Origin: Haloferax larsenii JCM 13917
GTDB lineage: Archaea > Halobacteriota > Halobacteria > Halobacteriales > Haloferacaceae
NCBI RefSeq assembly: GCF_000336955.1
Contig: NZ_AOLI01000008.1
Coordinates: forward strand, 17,798 to 81,797
Direction: 5' to 3'
DNA: 64,000 nt
Shown: positions 53,591 through 62,809 of the stretch, in pieces
How the letters are laid out: every line of letters starts with the position of its first letter
Numbering within the stretch: the stretch's first letter is position 1
Notes under the pieces: generated by a model
The model's database searches: none
Seen by the model: only the letters and a program-made list of their open reading frames with translations
Told to the model about the DNA's origin: nothing
Translations under genes and position numbers: made by a program

Positions 53591-54172
53591 ATGGACGACG
53601 ATGCGATGCGCCGATTCCCAGTCCCGGACCTCGACGACCTCCCGGAAGACCTCCGCGAGCGAATCGAAGAAGAGACCGAACGCGCGGGCTTTACGCCCAA
53701 CGTCTTCGCCGGATTCGCTTACAAGCCGTCGCACTGGCGGGCCTTCTTCGACTATCACGACGCCCTCGTCGACGACACAACGCTCGAACGCCACGAAGTC
53801 GAGATGATTATCGTCGCCGTCTCGGGCGTCAACCACTGCTACTACTGCAACGTCGCCCACGGCGCACTCCTCCGAATCTACGCGAAAGACCCGCTTCTCG
53901 CGGACCAACTCGTCGCCAACTACCGGACCGCAGACATCCCAGAGAAACACAAGACGATGCTCGACGTGGCGGTCAAACTCACCGAAAAGCCGGTCGAAGT
54001 CGGCGAAGACGACCTGCAGAAACTCCGCGACGCTGGTTTCTCCGAAGAAGAGGTGTGGGACATCGGTGCAGTCACCTCGTTCTTTAATCTGAGCAATCGC
54101 ATGGCGATGTTCGCCGACATGCGCCCGAACGAGGAGTTCCACACGCTGGGTCGAGAACCGCACGACGATTAA
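53591..54172 (+). CDS. AhpD-like peroxidase-related protein
   Basis: A 193-residue carboxymuconolactone-decarboxylase/AhpD-family protein. The redox motif is VNHCYYCNVAHGALL (Cys-x-x-Cys with following His), and the family helices KPSHWRAFFDYHDALV and KHKTMLDVAVKLTEKP are present. Relatives are thiol-peroxidase-associated reductases. The acidic second half is typical for halophiles. It may be co-transcribed with the preceding gene. Confidence 0.87.
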   Translation: MDDDAMRRFPVPDLDDLPEDLRERIEEETERAGFTPNVFAGFAYKPSHWRAFFDYHDALVDDTTLERHEVEMIIVAVSGVNHCYYCNVAHGALLRIYAKDPLLADQLVANYRTADIPEKHKTMLDVAVKLTEKPVEVGEDDLQKLRDAGFSEEEVWDIGAVTSFFNLSNRMAMFADMRPNEEFHTLGREPHDD

Positions 54173-54351
54173 CTGCTGGTCGGGACCCGCGACGACTAAC
54201 CGCCGAGAAGAGAGATTTCGACAAAAGACCGTTTTTCACCGATTCGAGCTGTTGTACCGCCTGTATAGAGTGTGAATGAGACTCCAACCCACACGAATTG
54301 TTATCAATCGGCGGAAACCTTATGGCTTCGACGAGCGACAAACGACACGAG

Positions 54352-54546
54352 ATGGCGAAAGGTAAGGTAGCTTTCTTCAAGTCCTCCGGTGGATACGGAT
54401 TCATCGAGTCAGACGACGCAGACGACGACGTGTTCTTCCACATGGAAGACATCGGCGGCCCGGACCTCGAGGAGGGACAGGAAGTGGAGTTCGACATCGA
54501 ACAGGCTGACAAAGGCCCGCGGGCGGTCAACGTGAAGCGACTCTAA
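54352..54546 (+). CDS. cspA: Cold-shock-domain protein (CspA-type)
   Basis: A 64-residue OB-fold RNA-binding protein. RNP-1 is GGYGFIES and RNP-2 is DVFFHMED, both with intact aromatics. Acidic residues replace many lysines compared with bacterial CspA. The start MAKGKVAFFKSS is used; an upstream ATG at 54322 would add ten residues without homology. A TATA-like gttatcaat at 54299-54307 gives an approximately 25-nt leader. It is a stand-alone gene acting as an RNA chaperone. Confidence 0.95.
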   Translation: MAKGKVAFFKSSGGYGFIESDDADDDVFFHMEDIGGPDLEEGQEVEFDIEQADKGPRAVNVKRL

Positions 54547-54681
54547 GTCTGCGAGCGATTCGACCAACGCGACGGGACAGACGAACAGACATTGCTATTT
54601 TGGACGCCCGAGCGACGGCACCGTCTCGCGGCGTGAGCCGAGGGGGTGGAATCGGACGCATGTCGCGTCAGCGAAGCCGAC

Positions 54682-56184
54682 TCACAGTGTCCCGTCTCGA
54701 CCCAGCTGTCGAACCGCGTCCGCTCGCGCGCGAATCGCGTCCCACTCCTCGTCGTCTTTCCGGTCCACGTGGGAGTACATCAGCCCCATTCGACCCGTTC
54801 CGCGGAGGACTGACTCGTGTTCCTTTAGGAAGTCCCAGTAGAGCGCGTTGAACGGACAGGCGTTCTCACCGGTCGTCTTCGACACCGCGTACTCGCAGTC
54901 CGCGCAGTAGTCGGACATCTTGTTCACGTAGTTGCCCGAGGAGGCGTACGGTTTCGACGAGAGTACGTCGGTGGCGAACGACCCCATTCCGACGACGTTC
55001 GGGGTCGTCACCCAGTCGTAGGCGTCGACGAACCCGAGGTGGAACCATCGGTCGAGTTCCTGCGGGTCGACACCGTAAATCAGGGCGAAGTTGGCGAGGA
55101 CCATCAGGCGCTCGATGTGGTGGGCGTAGCCGTGGTCGTAGACGTGGCCGACTGCCTCCGAGAGACAGTTCATGTCCGTCTCGCCGGTCCAGTAGGCCTC
55201 CGGCAGCGACTCGGTCTGGTCGAGTTGGTTCGCCTGTGCTAACTCGGGCATCGACCGCCGGTAGACGTGGCGCATGAACTCCCGCCAGCCGACGACCTGC
55301 CGGACGAACCCCTCGACACTGTTGATTGGTGCGTCGCCGCGGCGGTAGGCGTCTTCGGCCGCGTCGACCACTTCTCTGGGTCCGAGGAGGCCGAGGTTGA
55401 TGGCCGCCGAGAGCAGCGAGTGACACAGCGCCCACTCCCCTTCGACCATCGCATCTTGATACGCGCCGAACTCGCGCAGTCTGACCTCGACGAAGTGGTC
55501 GAGCGCCGCTACCGCCTGCTCGCGGGTCACGGGCCAGACGAACGAGTCGTCGGCTATCGACCCCCACGCGTCCGGATATCGCTCGCGGACGAACGCGATG
55601 ACTTCCCGCGTCACCTCGTCCGGTTCGAACCGCGGCACCTCGGGGGGAGACCAGTCGTCCGGCGGCGTCTCCCGATTCTCGTCGTCGTAGTTCCATTCGC
55701 CACCTGCGGGGTCGTTTCCGTCCATCAGAATGCCCGTCTCGCGGCGGACGTGTCGGTACCAGTTCTCTTGCCGGTAGGTGTCGGCGTCGCCGGCCCACGC
55801 GTCGAACTCGTCGGGCGTGGTGAGAAACAGGTCGTTCTCGACGAGCGTCAGCGACCCGCCGCGTTCGGCGACGAGTTCTCGGAGTCGCTCGCCCGCGCCG
55901 TGACTCGGCGGGTCCATCAGGACGAGGTCGGTTCCGGGTGCGGCGTCGTAGAACTGGTCGAGCCCCTCGCCGAACGTCTCGGCTTCGATGTACGTGACCT
56001 CGTAGCCGCGCTCGCGGAGTTCGTCCCGGAAGTGCCGCATCGCAGCGAACACGAGGACGAGCTTTTGGGGGTGGTACGGCAGGCGCTCGCCGAACCCGTG
56101 GGCCTCAATCATGAGCACGTGGTCGTCGTGCTGAAGCGGGACCGACTCGTGGGAGAGTTGGTCGCCGAGAATCCAGACGGTCAT
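54682..56184 (-). CDS. FeS-type photolyase/cryptochrome (FeS-BCP, PhrB-like)
   Basis: A 500-residue photolyase of the iron-sulfur prokaryotic group. The N-terminal antenna domain starts MTVWILGDQLSHESVPLQHD; the C-terminal FAD domain includes YRRGDAPINSVEGFVRQVVG, WREFMRHVYRRSMPEL and the last segment. Cysteines in DMNCLSEA and in MSDYCADCEYAV ... ENACPFN follow the four-Cys spacing of the PhrB 4Fe-4S cluster. Members repair (6-4) photoproducts and can use a lumazine as antenna. It overlaps the creatininase-family gene by ATGA. Confidence 0.9.
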   Translation of the reverse strand: MTVWILGDQLSHESVPLQHDDHVLMIEAHGFGERLPYHPQKLVLVFAAMRHFRDELRERGYEVTYIEAETFGEGLDQFYDAAPGTDLVLMDPPSHGAGERLRELVAERGGSLTLVENDLFLTTPDEFDAWAGDADTYRQENWYRHVRRETGILMDGNDPAGGEWNYDDENRETPPDDWSPPEVPRFEPDEVTREVIAFVRERYPDAWGSIADDSFVWPVTREQAVAALDHFVEVRLREFGAYQDAMVEGEWALCHSLLSAAINLGLLGPREVVDAAEDAYRRGDAPINSVEGFVRQVVGWREFMRHVYRRSMPELAQANQLDQTESLPEAYWTGETDMNCLSEAVGHVYDHGYAHHIERLMVLANFALIYGVDPQELDRWFHLGFVDAYDWVTTPNVVGMGSFATDVLSSKPYASSGNYVNKMSDYCADCEYAVSKTTGENACPFNALYWDFLKEHESVLRGTGRMGLMYSHVDRKDDEEWDAIRARADAVRQLGRDGTL

Positions 56185-56981
56185 CGGTTGCGACGCGACC
56201 CCGGCTGTGGGTCGACGTGCGCGGGAGCCATCAGGTCGTCGAACGGTTGGTCGTCGAGCCACTCGACGAGCTGCACCAGTTGGTCGGTGGCCGCCTCGAA
56301 CAGCTTGGCTCCAGCCTCGGGTGTCGCGGCCGTCTGGTCGCCGAAGACCCCGTTGTCGGAGTTCTCGATGGAATCGTAGAAGGTTCGCGCGCCGTGTTCG
56401 CGGTAGTCGCGTCCAGAGAACGTCCGCCGCCCGCCGTCACGAGCGTCTTCGAGGCGGTCTTCTCGGACGAGGTCGCGGGCGATGTGCATAATCATCGCCG
56501 TCTCTTTCGGGCCGCCGTGTGGGCCGAGGTGGTCGAACAGCTCTCGCACGAGGTCCGGTATCGACTCGTCCCACATCCACTCGATGGCGTACATGGTGCC
56601 GTCGTCGCGGAGTCGCCGCCCGACCTCCCGGAGGTGCTGGATGTTGCCGCCGTGGGCGTTGACGTACACGACGCGGTCGATACCGTGGTACGCGAGGTTT
56701 CGCGTCATCGACTCCACGTAGTCGCGGAACTGCGGCGCGTCGACCCACATCGTCCCGTGGAACTGCCGGTGGTGCGGACTGACGCCGACGTTCACGGTAG
56801 GCGTGCAGAGAAACCCAGTCCGGTCGGCGGCCTCGCGCGCCAGCGCCTCGGCGATGAGGTGGTCGGTCGCAAGCGGCAGGTGCGGGCCGTGCTGCTCTGT
56901 CGACCCGAGCGGGACGAGCGCCAGCGACGACTCCGCGACGTACTCCCCGAGTTCCGGCCACGTCTGGTCGGCGACGTACAT
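56181..56981 (-). CDS. Creatininase-family amidohydrolase (ArfB-like candidate)
   Basis: A 266-residue metal-dependent amidohydrolase. Metal ligands are in STEQHGPHLPLATDHL (Glu, His, Asp) and VYVNAHGGNIQHL (His), and KETAMIMHIA carries the distal Glu. This family includes the archaeal ArfB deformylase of the riboflavin and F420 pathway. Its position, overlapping an FeS-photolyase gene by four bases, fits supply of flavin or lumazine cofactor; this is inference. Creatininase activity itself is unlikely. Start ATG 56981. Confidence 0.82.
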   Translation of the reverse strand: MYVADQTWPELGEYVAESSLALVPLGSTEQHGPHLPLATDHLIAEALAREAADRTGFLCTPTVNVGVSPHHRQFHGTMWVDAPQFRDYVESMTRNLAYHGIDRVVYVNAHGGNIQHLREVGRRLRDDGTMYAIEWMWDESIPDLVRELFDHLGPHGGPKETAMIMHIARDLVREDRLEDARDGGRRTFSGRDYREHGARTFYDSIENSDNGVFGDQTAATPEAGAKLFEAATDQLVQLVEWLDDQPFDDLMAPAHVDPQPGSRRNR

Positions 56982-57033
56982 GGGTGTCACGACGGAGCGA
57001 CAGGTAAAGAAAGTGAAGTGGCCAGCAGGTCGC

Positions 57034-58641
57034 CTATTCGCGCTCCTGCTCGCGGAGTTCGACGCGACGAATCTTCCCGGAGGAGGTCTTCGGGAGTTCC
57101 TCCACGAACTCGATTTCGCGCGGGTACTTGTACGGCGCAGTCTGTTCTTTCATGAACTCCTGGAGTTCGGTCACGAGGTCGTCGGAGCCGTCGAACCCGT
57201 CTGTCAGAACGACGTACGCCTTGACGATGTTGCCGCGTTCCTCGTGCGGGCTTCCGACCGCTGCGGCCTCGGCGACCGCTTCGTGCGACACGAGCGCGTC
57301 TTCGACCTCGAAGGGGCCGATGCGGTAGCCCGAGGAGATGATGATGTCGTCGGCGCGGCCTTCGAAGAAGAAGTAGCCGTCTTCGTCGCGGGAGGCGAGG
57401 TCGCCGGTGCGGTAGTAGTCACCCGAGAACGTCTGCTCGTCGAGATGTGGTTTCTCGTAGTAGCCGTCGAAGATGCCGGGACAGTCGACGGGAACCGCGA
57501 TTTCGCCGATTTCGTCGACGCCGACTTCCTCGCCGTCCTCGTCGATGATGGTCGTTCCGAGGCCGGGCGTCGGCTTCCCCATGCTGCCGGGTTTCACGTC
57601 GATACCGGGGTAGTTCGTCAGGAGTGCGACTGTCTCGGTCTGGCCGTAGCCGTCGCGCGGGGTGATACCGAACGCGTCGCGGAACGCCTCGATGGGTTCG
57701 CGGTTGAGTGGTTCGCCAGCCGAGAGCACTTCTTTCAGGTCGAGGTCGTAGGAGGCGAGGTCGCGCTGGGCGAACATCCGATACTGGGTCGGCACGGCGC
57801 AGAGACGCGTGACGCCCTCGTCTTCCATGAGTTCGAGGAACGTGTCGGGTTCGAAGTCGCCGCGGTAGACGAACTGCGTCGCGCCGGTGGTCAGGCCCAC
57901 ACCGACCGGACTCCAGAACCACTTCGCCCAGCCGGTTCCGGTCGTCGCCCAGAGGAGTTCGTCCGAGAGGTCGTCGTCTGCGGTGACGCCCCACCAGTAG
58001 GGTGCGTTGACGAGTTCGAAACAGCGCATCCAACGGTGGCGATGACGAACCGGCTTTGGCTGGCCCGTCGTCCCCGAGGTGTAGTTGATAGACATCGGGT
58101 CTTCGGCGTTCAGTTCCGGGCCGTCGTGTTCGGTCGATTCGTCCGCGACGAGGCTGTCGAAGTCTGTCCAGCCCTCGGGCGCGCCGCCGAGCGAGATGAA
58201 GTTCTCCAGTGGCGTCTCGTCGCGCACCTCGTCGACCATCTCGACCAGTTCTTCGTGGACGACCGCCGTCGTCGCCTTGCAGTCGTTGGCGCGGAACTCG
58301 ATGTCTTTCGGCTTGAGCATCGAGGAACTCGGCACGAGTAGTGCGCCGCGCTTCAGTGCGCCGAGTTGAATCGCGAACACGTCAGGGTCGCGCGGAAGCA
58401 GGTGAATGACGCGGTCGCCCTTGTCGACGCCAAGCGATTCGAGGGCGTTGGCGAATCGATTCATGTCGCGGCGAAGGTCTTCGTACGTCCGTTCTGTCCG
58501 CCCTCCCTCGTCGTCACGGAACTTCAGTGCGACACGGTCACCGAAAGAGTCGGCGTGCGATTCGATGACCGCAGGGATGTTGTACCCCTCCGGGATGTCC
58601 CACTCGAACGACTCCAACTCGTCTTCGTAATCGATTGCCAT
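57034..58641 (-). CDS. Acyl-CoA synthetase (AMP-forming), acetate/medium-chain type
   Basis: A 535-residue ANL-superfamily enzyme forming acyl-CoA with ATP. Motifs are INYTSGTTGQPKPVRHRH (P-loop), GYGQTETVALL (A5), GDYYRTGDLASRDEDGYFFF and RADDIIISSGYRIGPFEVED, and the adenylation lysine in PKTSSGKIRRVEL near the C-terminus. The substrate class cannot be pinned; similarity in layout suggests acyl chains of short or medium length. It stands between the creatininase-like gene and the bactofilin-like gene. Confidence 0.92.
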   Translation of the reverse strand: MAIDYEDELESFEWDIPEGYNIPAVIESHADSFGDRVALKFRDDEGGRTERTYEDLRRDMNRFANALESLGVDKGDRVIHLLPRDPDVFAIQLGALKRGALLVPSSSMLKPKDIEFRANDCKATTAVVHEELVEMVDEVRDETPLENFISLGGAPEGWTDFDSLVADESTEHDGPELNAEDPMSINYTSGTTGQPKPVRHRHRWMRCFELVNAPYWWGVTADDDLSDELLWATTGTGWAKWFWSPVGVGLTTGATQFVYRGDFEPDTFLELMEDEGVTRLCAVPTQYRMFAQRDLASYDLDLKEVLSAGEPLNREPIEAFRDAFGITPRDGYGQTETVALLTNYPGIDVKPGSMGKPTPGLGTTIIDEDGEEVGVDEIGEIAVPVDCPGIFDGYYEKPHLDEQTFSGDYYRTGDLASRDEDGYFFFEGRADDIIISSGYRIGPFEVEDALVSHEAVAEAAAVGSPHEERGNIVKAYVVLTDGFDGSDDLVTELQEFMKEQTAPYKYPREIEFVEELPKTSSGKIRRVELREQERE

Positions 58642-58707
58642 ATCTCACCAGACAGAGACATCCATAATAATTGTTCGTCCGGTATTTGGCGGGTGACCGC
58701 ACCGCGG

Positions 58708-59829
58708 TCAGGCCATGGGTGTGCCTTCTTGCGGGCCTTCGTCCGTGGTGCTCACACCGTCGTCACCCTCGTCACCGGACTCGCCGCGGATTGCGAGTGC
58801 GAAGGCACCCAATCCGACCAGCATGACCACGAACTCGACGATGCCACCGAGCGGGACAAAGTCGAGTACGGCAAGGACGAACAGGCCGAGCGCGAGCGCC
58901 ACCCAGCGATTCGCGTAGTCGGCGAGCGACAGGAGCCACGTCCCGAGGACGAGCGCCCCGTAGATGCTCGCCACCCAGAGCGCGAGGAGGAATCCCACGC
59001 CTCCGGCAAACGAGAGCGGAATCCCGATAACCGTCAGCAGTAACAACAGCAGGACGATTGGTACTGCGACGACCAGGAGCAGTCCCGTTCCACCACTTCG
59101 GACGGCCTTCTCGGTTCCGAGACCGGTCACGCGCTGGGCGAACTGCGGTGCGACGAGGACGACGATAGCCCCGAGGACGAGGTTGGCGAGGAGCCAGTAG
59201 CCAGAGAACACCCACTGCGGGATGACTGGTGCCTCGAACCCACCGTCTTGGAACGGAGCGCCGAAGATGGTCGGACCCGAGAATCCGATGTCGTCGACGC
59301 GAGTCGCTCCACCGGCGATAGCCGCGTCGGAGTCGATGGTCGCCGTCGCAGCATCGTATTCGAGTGCGCCGCCGATATCGGCGTTCGGACCGACGACGAG
59401 TTCCTCGGCACCCACACGCACGTCACCGGCGATGGTGCCGTCGATACGAACGTCGCCACCTGCGGCTTCCATCTCGCCGTCGACGACGGCGGTGTCACGA
59501 ACCAGAATCGCGCCCGCGGCGATGCTCACGTCGTTGCCGACCGTCCCTTCGATAGTGACGCTACCGGCGACGCCGTCGAGCGTGCCGCCAATCTCACCCG
59601 TTTCGGTCACGACGACACTCCCCGACGTGACCGAGACGTCTCCAGTTACTGTGCCCGCGATGACGACCGAGCCGCCGACTGCTTCGAGGTCACCCGTGTA
59701 GGTCTCACCCTCGTCGATGACCACGGCACCGCCGGCGGACGGTCCCTGTTGTGCGGTCGCCACTCCCGCGACGGACCCCAGTACGAGGACCGCGAGGAAG
59801 ACGGCGACTAGTTGTCGTGTATTGAACAT
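58708..59829 (-). CDS. Bactofilin-like beta-helix protein with membrane domain
   Basis: A 373-residue protein. A signal peptide (AVFLAVLVLGSVAGVATAQQ) leads to about 180 residues of bactofilin/CcmA-like beta-helix repeats such as IDEGETYTGDLEAVGGSVVI and GTVTGDVSVTSGSVVV, turn after turn. The C-terminal 150 residues hold four membrane helices (about 200-225, 250-285, 290-310, 320-345). Bactofilins form filaments in bacteria; here the repeats would sit outside the cell, held by the membrane domain. Function unknown. ATG 59829 precedes the signal sequence. Confidence 0.75.
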   Translation of the reverse strand: MFNTRQLVAVFLAVLVLGSVAGVATAQQGPSAGGAVVIDEGETYTGDLEAVGGSVVIAGTVTGDVSVTSGSVVVTETGEIGGTLDGVAGSVTIEGTVGNDVSIAAGAILVRDTAVVDGEMEAAGGDVRIDGTIAGDVRVGAEELVVGPNADIGGALEYDAATATIDSDAAIAGGATRVDDIGFSGPTIFGAPFQDGGFEAPVIPQWVFSGYWLLANLVLGAIVVLVAPQFAQRVTGLGTEKAVRSGGTGLLLVVAVPIVLLLLLLTVIGIPLSFAGGVGFLLALWVASIYGALVLGTWLLSLADYANRWVALALGLFVLAVLDFVPLGGIVEFVVMLVGLGAFALAIRGESGDEGDDGVSTTDEGPQEGTPMA

Positions 59830-59996
59830 CGGAATCACCGAGGCTACGCCTCGGTTCGATGATACGAATGGAGACACCATAAACCAAATTCTCGGGACTC
59901 AAACCCCGAGAATCATCCACACTTCCTGACGGTCGGTCGTCCTCCGGAGATGCCGGTTCGTCCACCTTTTTGCCCGTTCCTCACGACACCGAGTGC

Positions 59997-60971
59997 ATGG
60001 AGTACACGACGCTCGGGAACACCGGCATGGAAGTCTCGCGTATCTGTCTCGGCTGTATGAGCTTCGGCACGTCGGACTGGCGCGAGTGGGTCCTCGACGA
60101 GGAGGCGGGTCTCGAACTCGTCGACCGCGCTATCGACCTCGGAATCAACTTCTTCGACACCGCCAACATGTACTCCGACGGCGAGTCCGAACGCATCCTC
60201 GGGAAGGCGCTGGAGGGCCGCCGCGACGAGATGGTCGTCGCCTCGAAGGTGTACTTCCAGATGGACGACGACGACCCGAACTCCGGCGGCCTCTCGCGGA
60301 AAGCCATCGAGCAGGAACTCGACAACTCGCTCGACCGACTCGGGATGGACACGCTCGACCTCCTGCAAATCCACCGCTGGGATTACGACACGCCCATCGA
60401 GACGACGATGCGCGCCCTCGACGACGCGATTCGCCGGGAGAAGACGCGGTACATCGGCGCGTCGTCGATGTGGGCACACCAGTTCGCAGAAGCGCAGTAC
60501 ACCGCCGACTCGCTCGGACTGGACCGCTTTGCGACCATGCAGAACCACTACAACCTGCTGTATCGCGAGGAAGAACGCGAGATGCTGCCCCTCTGTGAGA
60601 AACAAGGCGTGGGCGTCATGCCGTGGTCGCCGCTGGCTCGCGGGTACCTCACGCGCCCCCACGACGAATTCGACGCGACGACACGCGGCGAGACCGACGA
60701 ACTCGCCAAGGGCCACCCGTACTTCGAAGGCAACGGCCGCGAAGTGAACGAGCGCGTGCAGGAACTCGCCGACGAGAAGGGCGTGAAGATGGCGCAAATC
60801 GCTCTCTCGTGGGTACTCCACAAGGACTGGGTCGATGCGCCCATCGTCGGCACGACGAGTATCGAACACCTCGAAGACGCCGTCGAAGCCCTCGACATCA
60901 CCCTCTCGGACTCCGATATCGAGTACCTCGAAGAACCGTACCAGCCGGTTCGCGTCTCCGGCCACGACTGA
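59997..60971 (+). CDS. Aldo/keto reductase
   Basis: A 324-residue NADPH-dependent TIM-barrel reductase. The catalytic Tyr is in NFFDTANMYSDGESERILGK (Asp, Tyr), the Lys in VVASKVYFQMDDDD and the His in LLQIHRWDYDTP. VSRICLGCMSFG is the family N-terminus. It belongs to the group with general aldehyde or ketone substrates (AKR11/YajO-like in appearance). No operon partner. Confidence 0.92.
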   Translation: MEYTTLGNTGMEVSRICLGCMSFGTSDWREWVLDEEAGLELVDRAIDLGINFFDTANMYSDGESERILGKALEGRRDEMVVASKVYFQMDDDDPNSGGLSRKAIEQELDNSLDRLGMDTLDLLQIHRWDYDTPIETTMRALDDAIRREKTRYIGASSMWAHQFAEAQYTADSLGLDRFATMQNHYNLLYREEEREMLPLCEKQGVGVMPWSPLARGYLTRPHDEFDATTRGETDELAKGHPYFEGNGREVNERVQELADEKGVKMAQIALSWVLHKDWVDAPIVGTTSIEHLEDAVEALDITLSDSDIEYLEEPYQPVRVSGHD

Positions 60972-60982
60972 GTCGGTTCCGC

Positions 60983-61042
60983 CGTCCGCGTTCGGCCCCG
61001 GCGTCCGCGTTTGGCCCCGACTCGGCCCCGACTCGGTCCCGA
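60983..61042. repeat. GC-rich tandem repeats: 2 x 19 bp and 2 x 11 bp
   Basis: Two 19-bp units (CGTCCGCGTTYGGCCCCGR) at 60983-61001 and 61002-61020 are followed by two 11-bp units (CTCGGYCCCGA) at 61021-61031 and 61032-61042. They share the TCGGCCCCG core. They lie between the aldo/keto reductase stop and the next gene and probably arose by slippage. Confidence 0.75.
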
Positions 61043-61082
61043 AGAGGGTAAGACACTTTGCGCCGTGCCGAGAGGGAAAGTC

Positions 61083-61577
61083 GTGCACAGCCGACTCGTC
61101 CGCGAGGTGCGTTCCGACGTGGGGACTGCCCTGTTCGTCACCGAGGTACTCCTCTCGGCAGTCGTCCTCGCGAGCGTCGGGCTGACGCTCGTCTCACCGC
61201 TCGTCCCCTCGATTCCGCTTTCTGACATCGGATTCTCGGCAGCGGCGGCCACCATCCTCGTTCTCACCGGCACCTCGCTGTTCGCGGCGTCCCGTCGAAT
61301 CGTCCGGTTTCTCACCGGTCACGGCGGCGTCGAGATGGAGTCGTTCTGGCGAATGCTGGAACTGATGCTCGCATTTTTCGTCGCCGGTATCGTCGCGTTC
61401 ACCCTTCGACTCGGCGAGTTCTCGGTGACAGTTCCCCACCGCACCGGCAACGAGATTTTCGTCGGGCTCTTCTTCGCGTACGTCCTCGCGGGCGTCGGCC
61501 TCGCGGTCATCGTCTTTCTGCGGGCGACGTGGCGCGTCGTCGAAGCCGAGATTCAGTCGGCACTCGACAGCGTCTGA
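61083..61577 (+). CDS. Four-span membrane protein, unknown function
   Basis: A 164-residue protein starting with GTG (VHSRLVREVRSDVGTALFVT). Hydrophobic spans are at about 17-38, 46-66, 90-112 and 130-155. A charged loop (RRIVRFLTGHGGVEMESFWR) separates spans 2 and 3. I do not recognise a family. GTG 61083 is preferred because the upstream frame overlaps the tandem repeats. Its 3' end overlaps the convergent MFS gene by 25 bp. Confidence 0.62.
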   Translation: MHSRLVREVRSDVGTALFVTEVLLSAVVLASVGLTLVSPLVPSIPLSDIGFSAAAATILVLTGTSLFAASRRIVRFLTGHGGVEMESFWRMLELMLAFFVAGIVAFTLRLGEFSVTVPHRTGNEIFVGLFFAYVLAGVGLAVIVFLRATWRVVEAEIQSALDSV

Positions 61578-62752
61578 GCCGACTGCTCGGGGTCGAGTCG
61601 GCGGACCGCACGGAACGCGACGAGCGCGATTGCGACCTCCGCGAGTCCGACGACGAGAAACGACTCAAAGTAGCCGACCACTTCTGCGACGCTCCCACCG
61701 ATGATGAATCCGGCGAGGAATCCCAGACTGCCGAAGACGTTGAACCCGCCGAGTGCGGCCCCGCGCTCGCCCGGTTCGGCGAGGTCGGTGACGAGCGCCA
61801 TCGTCGCGGGCGCGACCATCGCCCCGAAGACGCCGACGACGAGCATCGCGGCCGCGGCGGGGAGGAGTGTCGGTGCGACGCCGACACCGACGATAGAGAG
61901 GCCGAACAGCACCGACCCGCCGACGACCGGGATGAACCGGCCGATTCGGTCCGAGAGCGCGCCCATCGGGTACTGCAAGAGGGCGAACGGGACGAAAAAG
62001 AGCGCGAGAATCCCGCCCGCGAGGGCGGCGTCGACGCCGAACTCCTGGCGGAAGTAGAAGACGCCGACGAGCGAGAAGAACCCGGCCGTCATCCGGTCGA
62101 TAAAGCCGAAGGCGAAGGGGATTCCGAAGACGGGCTTCGCCGCGAGACGGCGCAGAATCGTTCCGAACTTGACCCGTGTGGTGTCGGGAGCGCGGTCGGT
62201 GACGGTCGTGACGAGAATCGCGACCGCGACGAGGACGGCCGCGGCGGCGTACAGCGGTGCAAGCGGGTCGAACGTCGAAAGCCGACCACCCACGACGGAG
62301 CCGAGTGCAGCGCCCAGTCCGATGGCGATACCGGCCGCACCCATGTTTCGACCGTTACCGCCAGTGAGGTCTGCGAGCATCGTGATTGCCAGCGAGAACG
62401 CGCCGATGGTCATCGCCCCGCCGACGAGACGGACGCCGAGCGCGACGACGAACGGCGCACCAAGACTCGGTAGCGTGGCGAGCGTGAGATAGCTCGCTGC
62501 ACCGCCGAGTGCGCCGGCGACGATGAGCGGCGTGCGTCTGCCAAGCGTGTCGGACAGGGCACCCCAGAGGCTCGCGAACGCGACGAACGCGGCGAACTCG
62601 GCGACCAGGAAGAGCATCCCACCGGTGAGGTCACCCTTACCACCGAGCGCCGTGACGAGGTCGGCGACGCCCGGATAGAGGAACACCTGCGAGACGAGCA
62701 CGCCCCAGACGGCGAGCGCGAGCGCCAGTCGGTCACGACGCGTCACTTCCAT
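61553..62752 (-). CDS. MFS transporter
   Basis: A 399-residue major facilitator with about 12 membrane spans. The loop 2-3 motif is LWGALSDTLGRRTPLI (DRxGRR type) and the second half repeats it as PMGALSDRIGRFIPVVGG, reflecting the two-fold MFS structure. The layout is that of drug/H+ antiporters such as YfmO/MdtG-like efflux pumps, but the cargo is not known. It is convergent with and overlaps by 25 bp the preceding membrane gene. Confidence 0.9.
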   Translation of the reverse strand: MEVTRRDRLALALAVWGVLVSQVFLYPGVADLVTALGGKGDLTGGMLFLVAEFAAFVAFASLWGALSDTLGRRTPLIVAGALGGAASYLTLATLPSLGAPFVVALGVRLVGGAMTIGAFSLAITMLADLTGGNGRNMGAAGIAIGLGAALGSVVGGRLSTFDPLAPLYAAAAVLVAVAILVTTVTDRAPDTTRVKFGTILRRLAAKPVFGIPFAFGFIDRMTAGFFSLVGVFYFRQEFGVDAALAGGILALFFVPFALLQYPMGALSDRIGRFIPVVGGSVLFGLSIVGVGVAPTLLPAAAAMLVVGVFGAMVAPATMALVTDLAEPGERGAALGGFNVFGSLGFLAGFIIGGSVAEVVGYFESFLVVGLAEVAIALVAFRAVRRLDPEQSAQTLSSAD

Positions 62753-62809
62753 ACCGGGAGGGTCGTCCTCGGCGAAAATAGACCTGTCTACGTGGGACGA
62801 CGGGAGAAG

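Noticed and set aside
52886..54163. A very long minus-strand open frame continuing upstream of mscS
   Set aside because: It is the antisense shadow of two well-supported plus-strand genes (DUF457-type and AhpD-like); the residue mix is Arg/His-rich and the MscS fold begins only at 52885.
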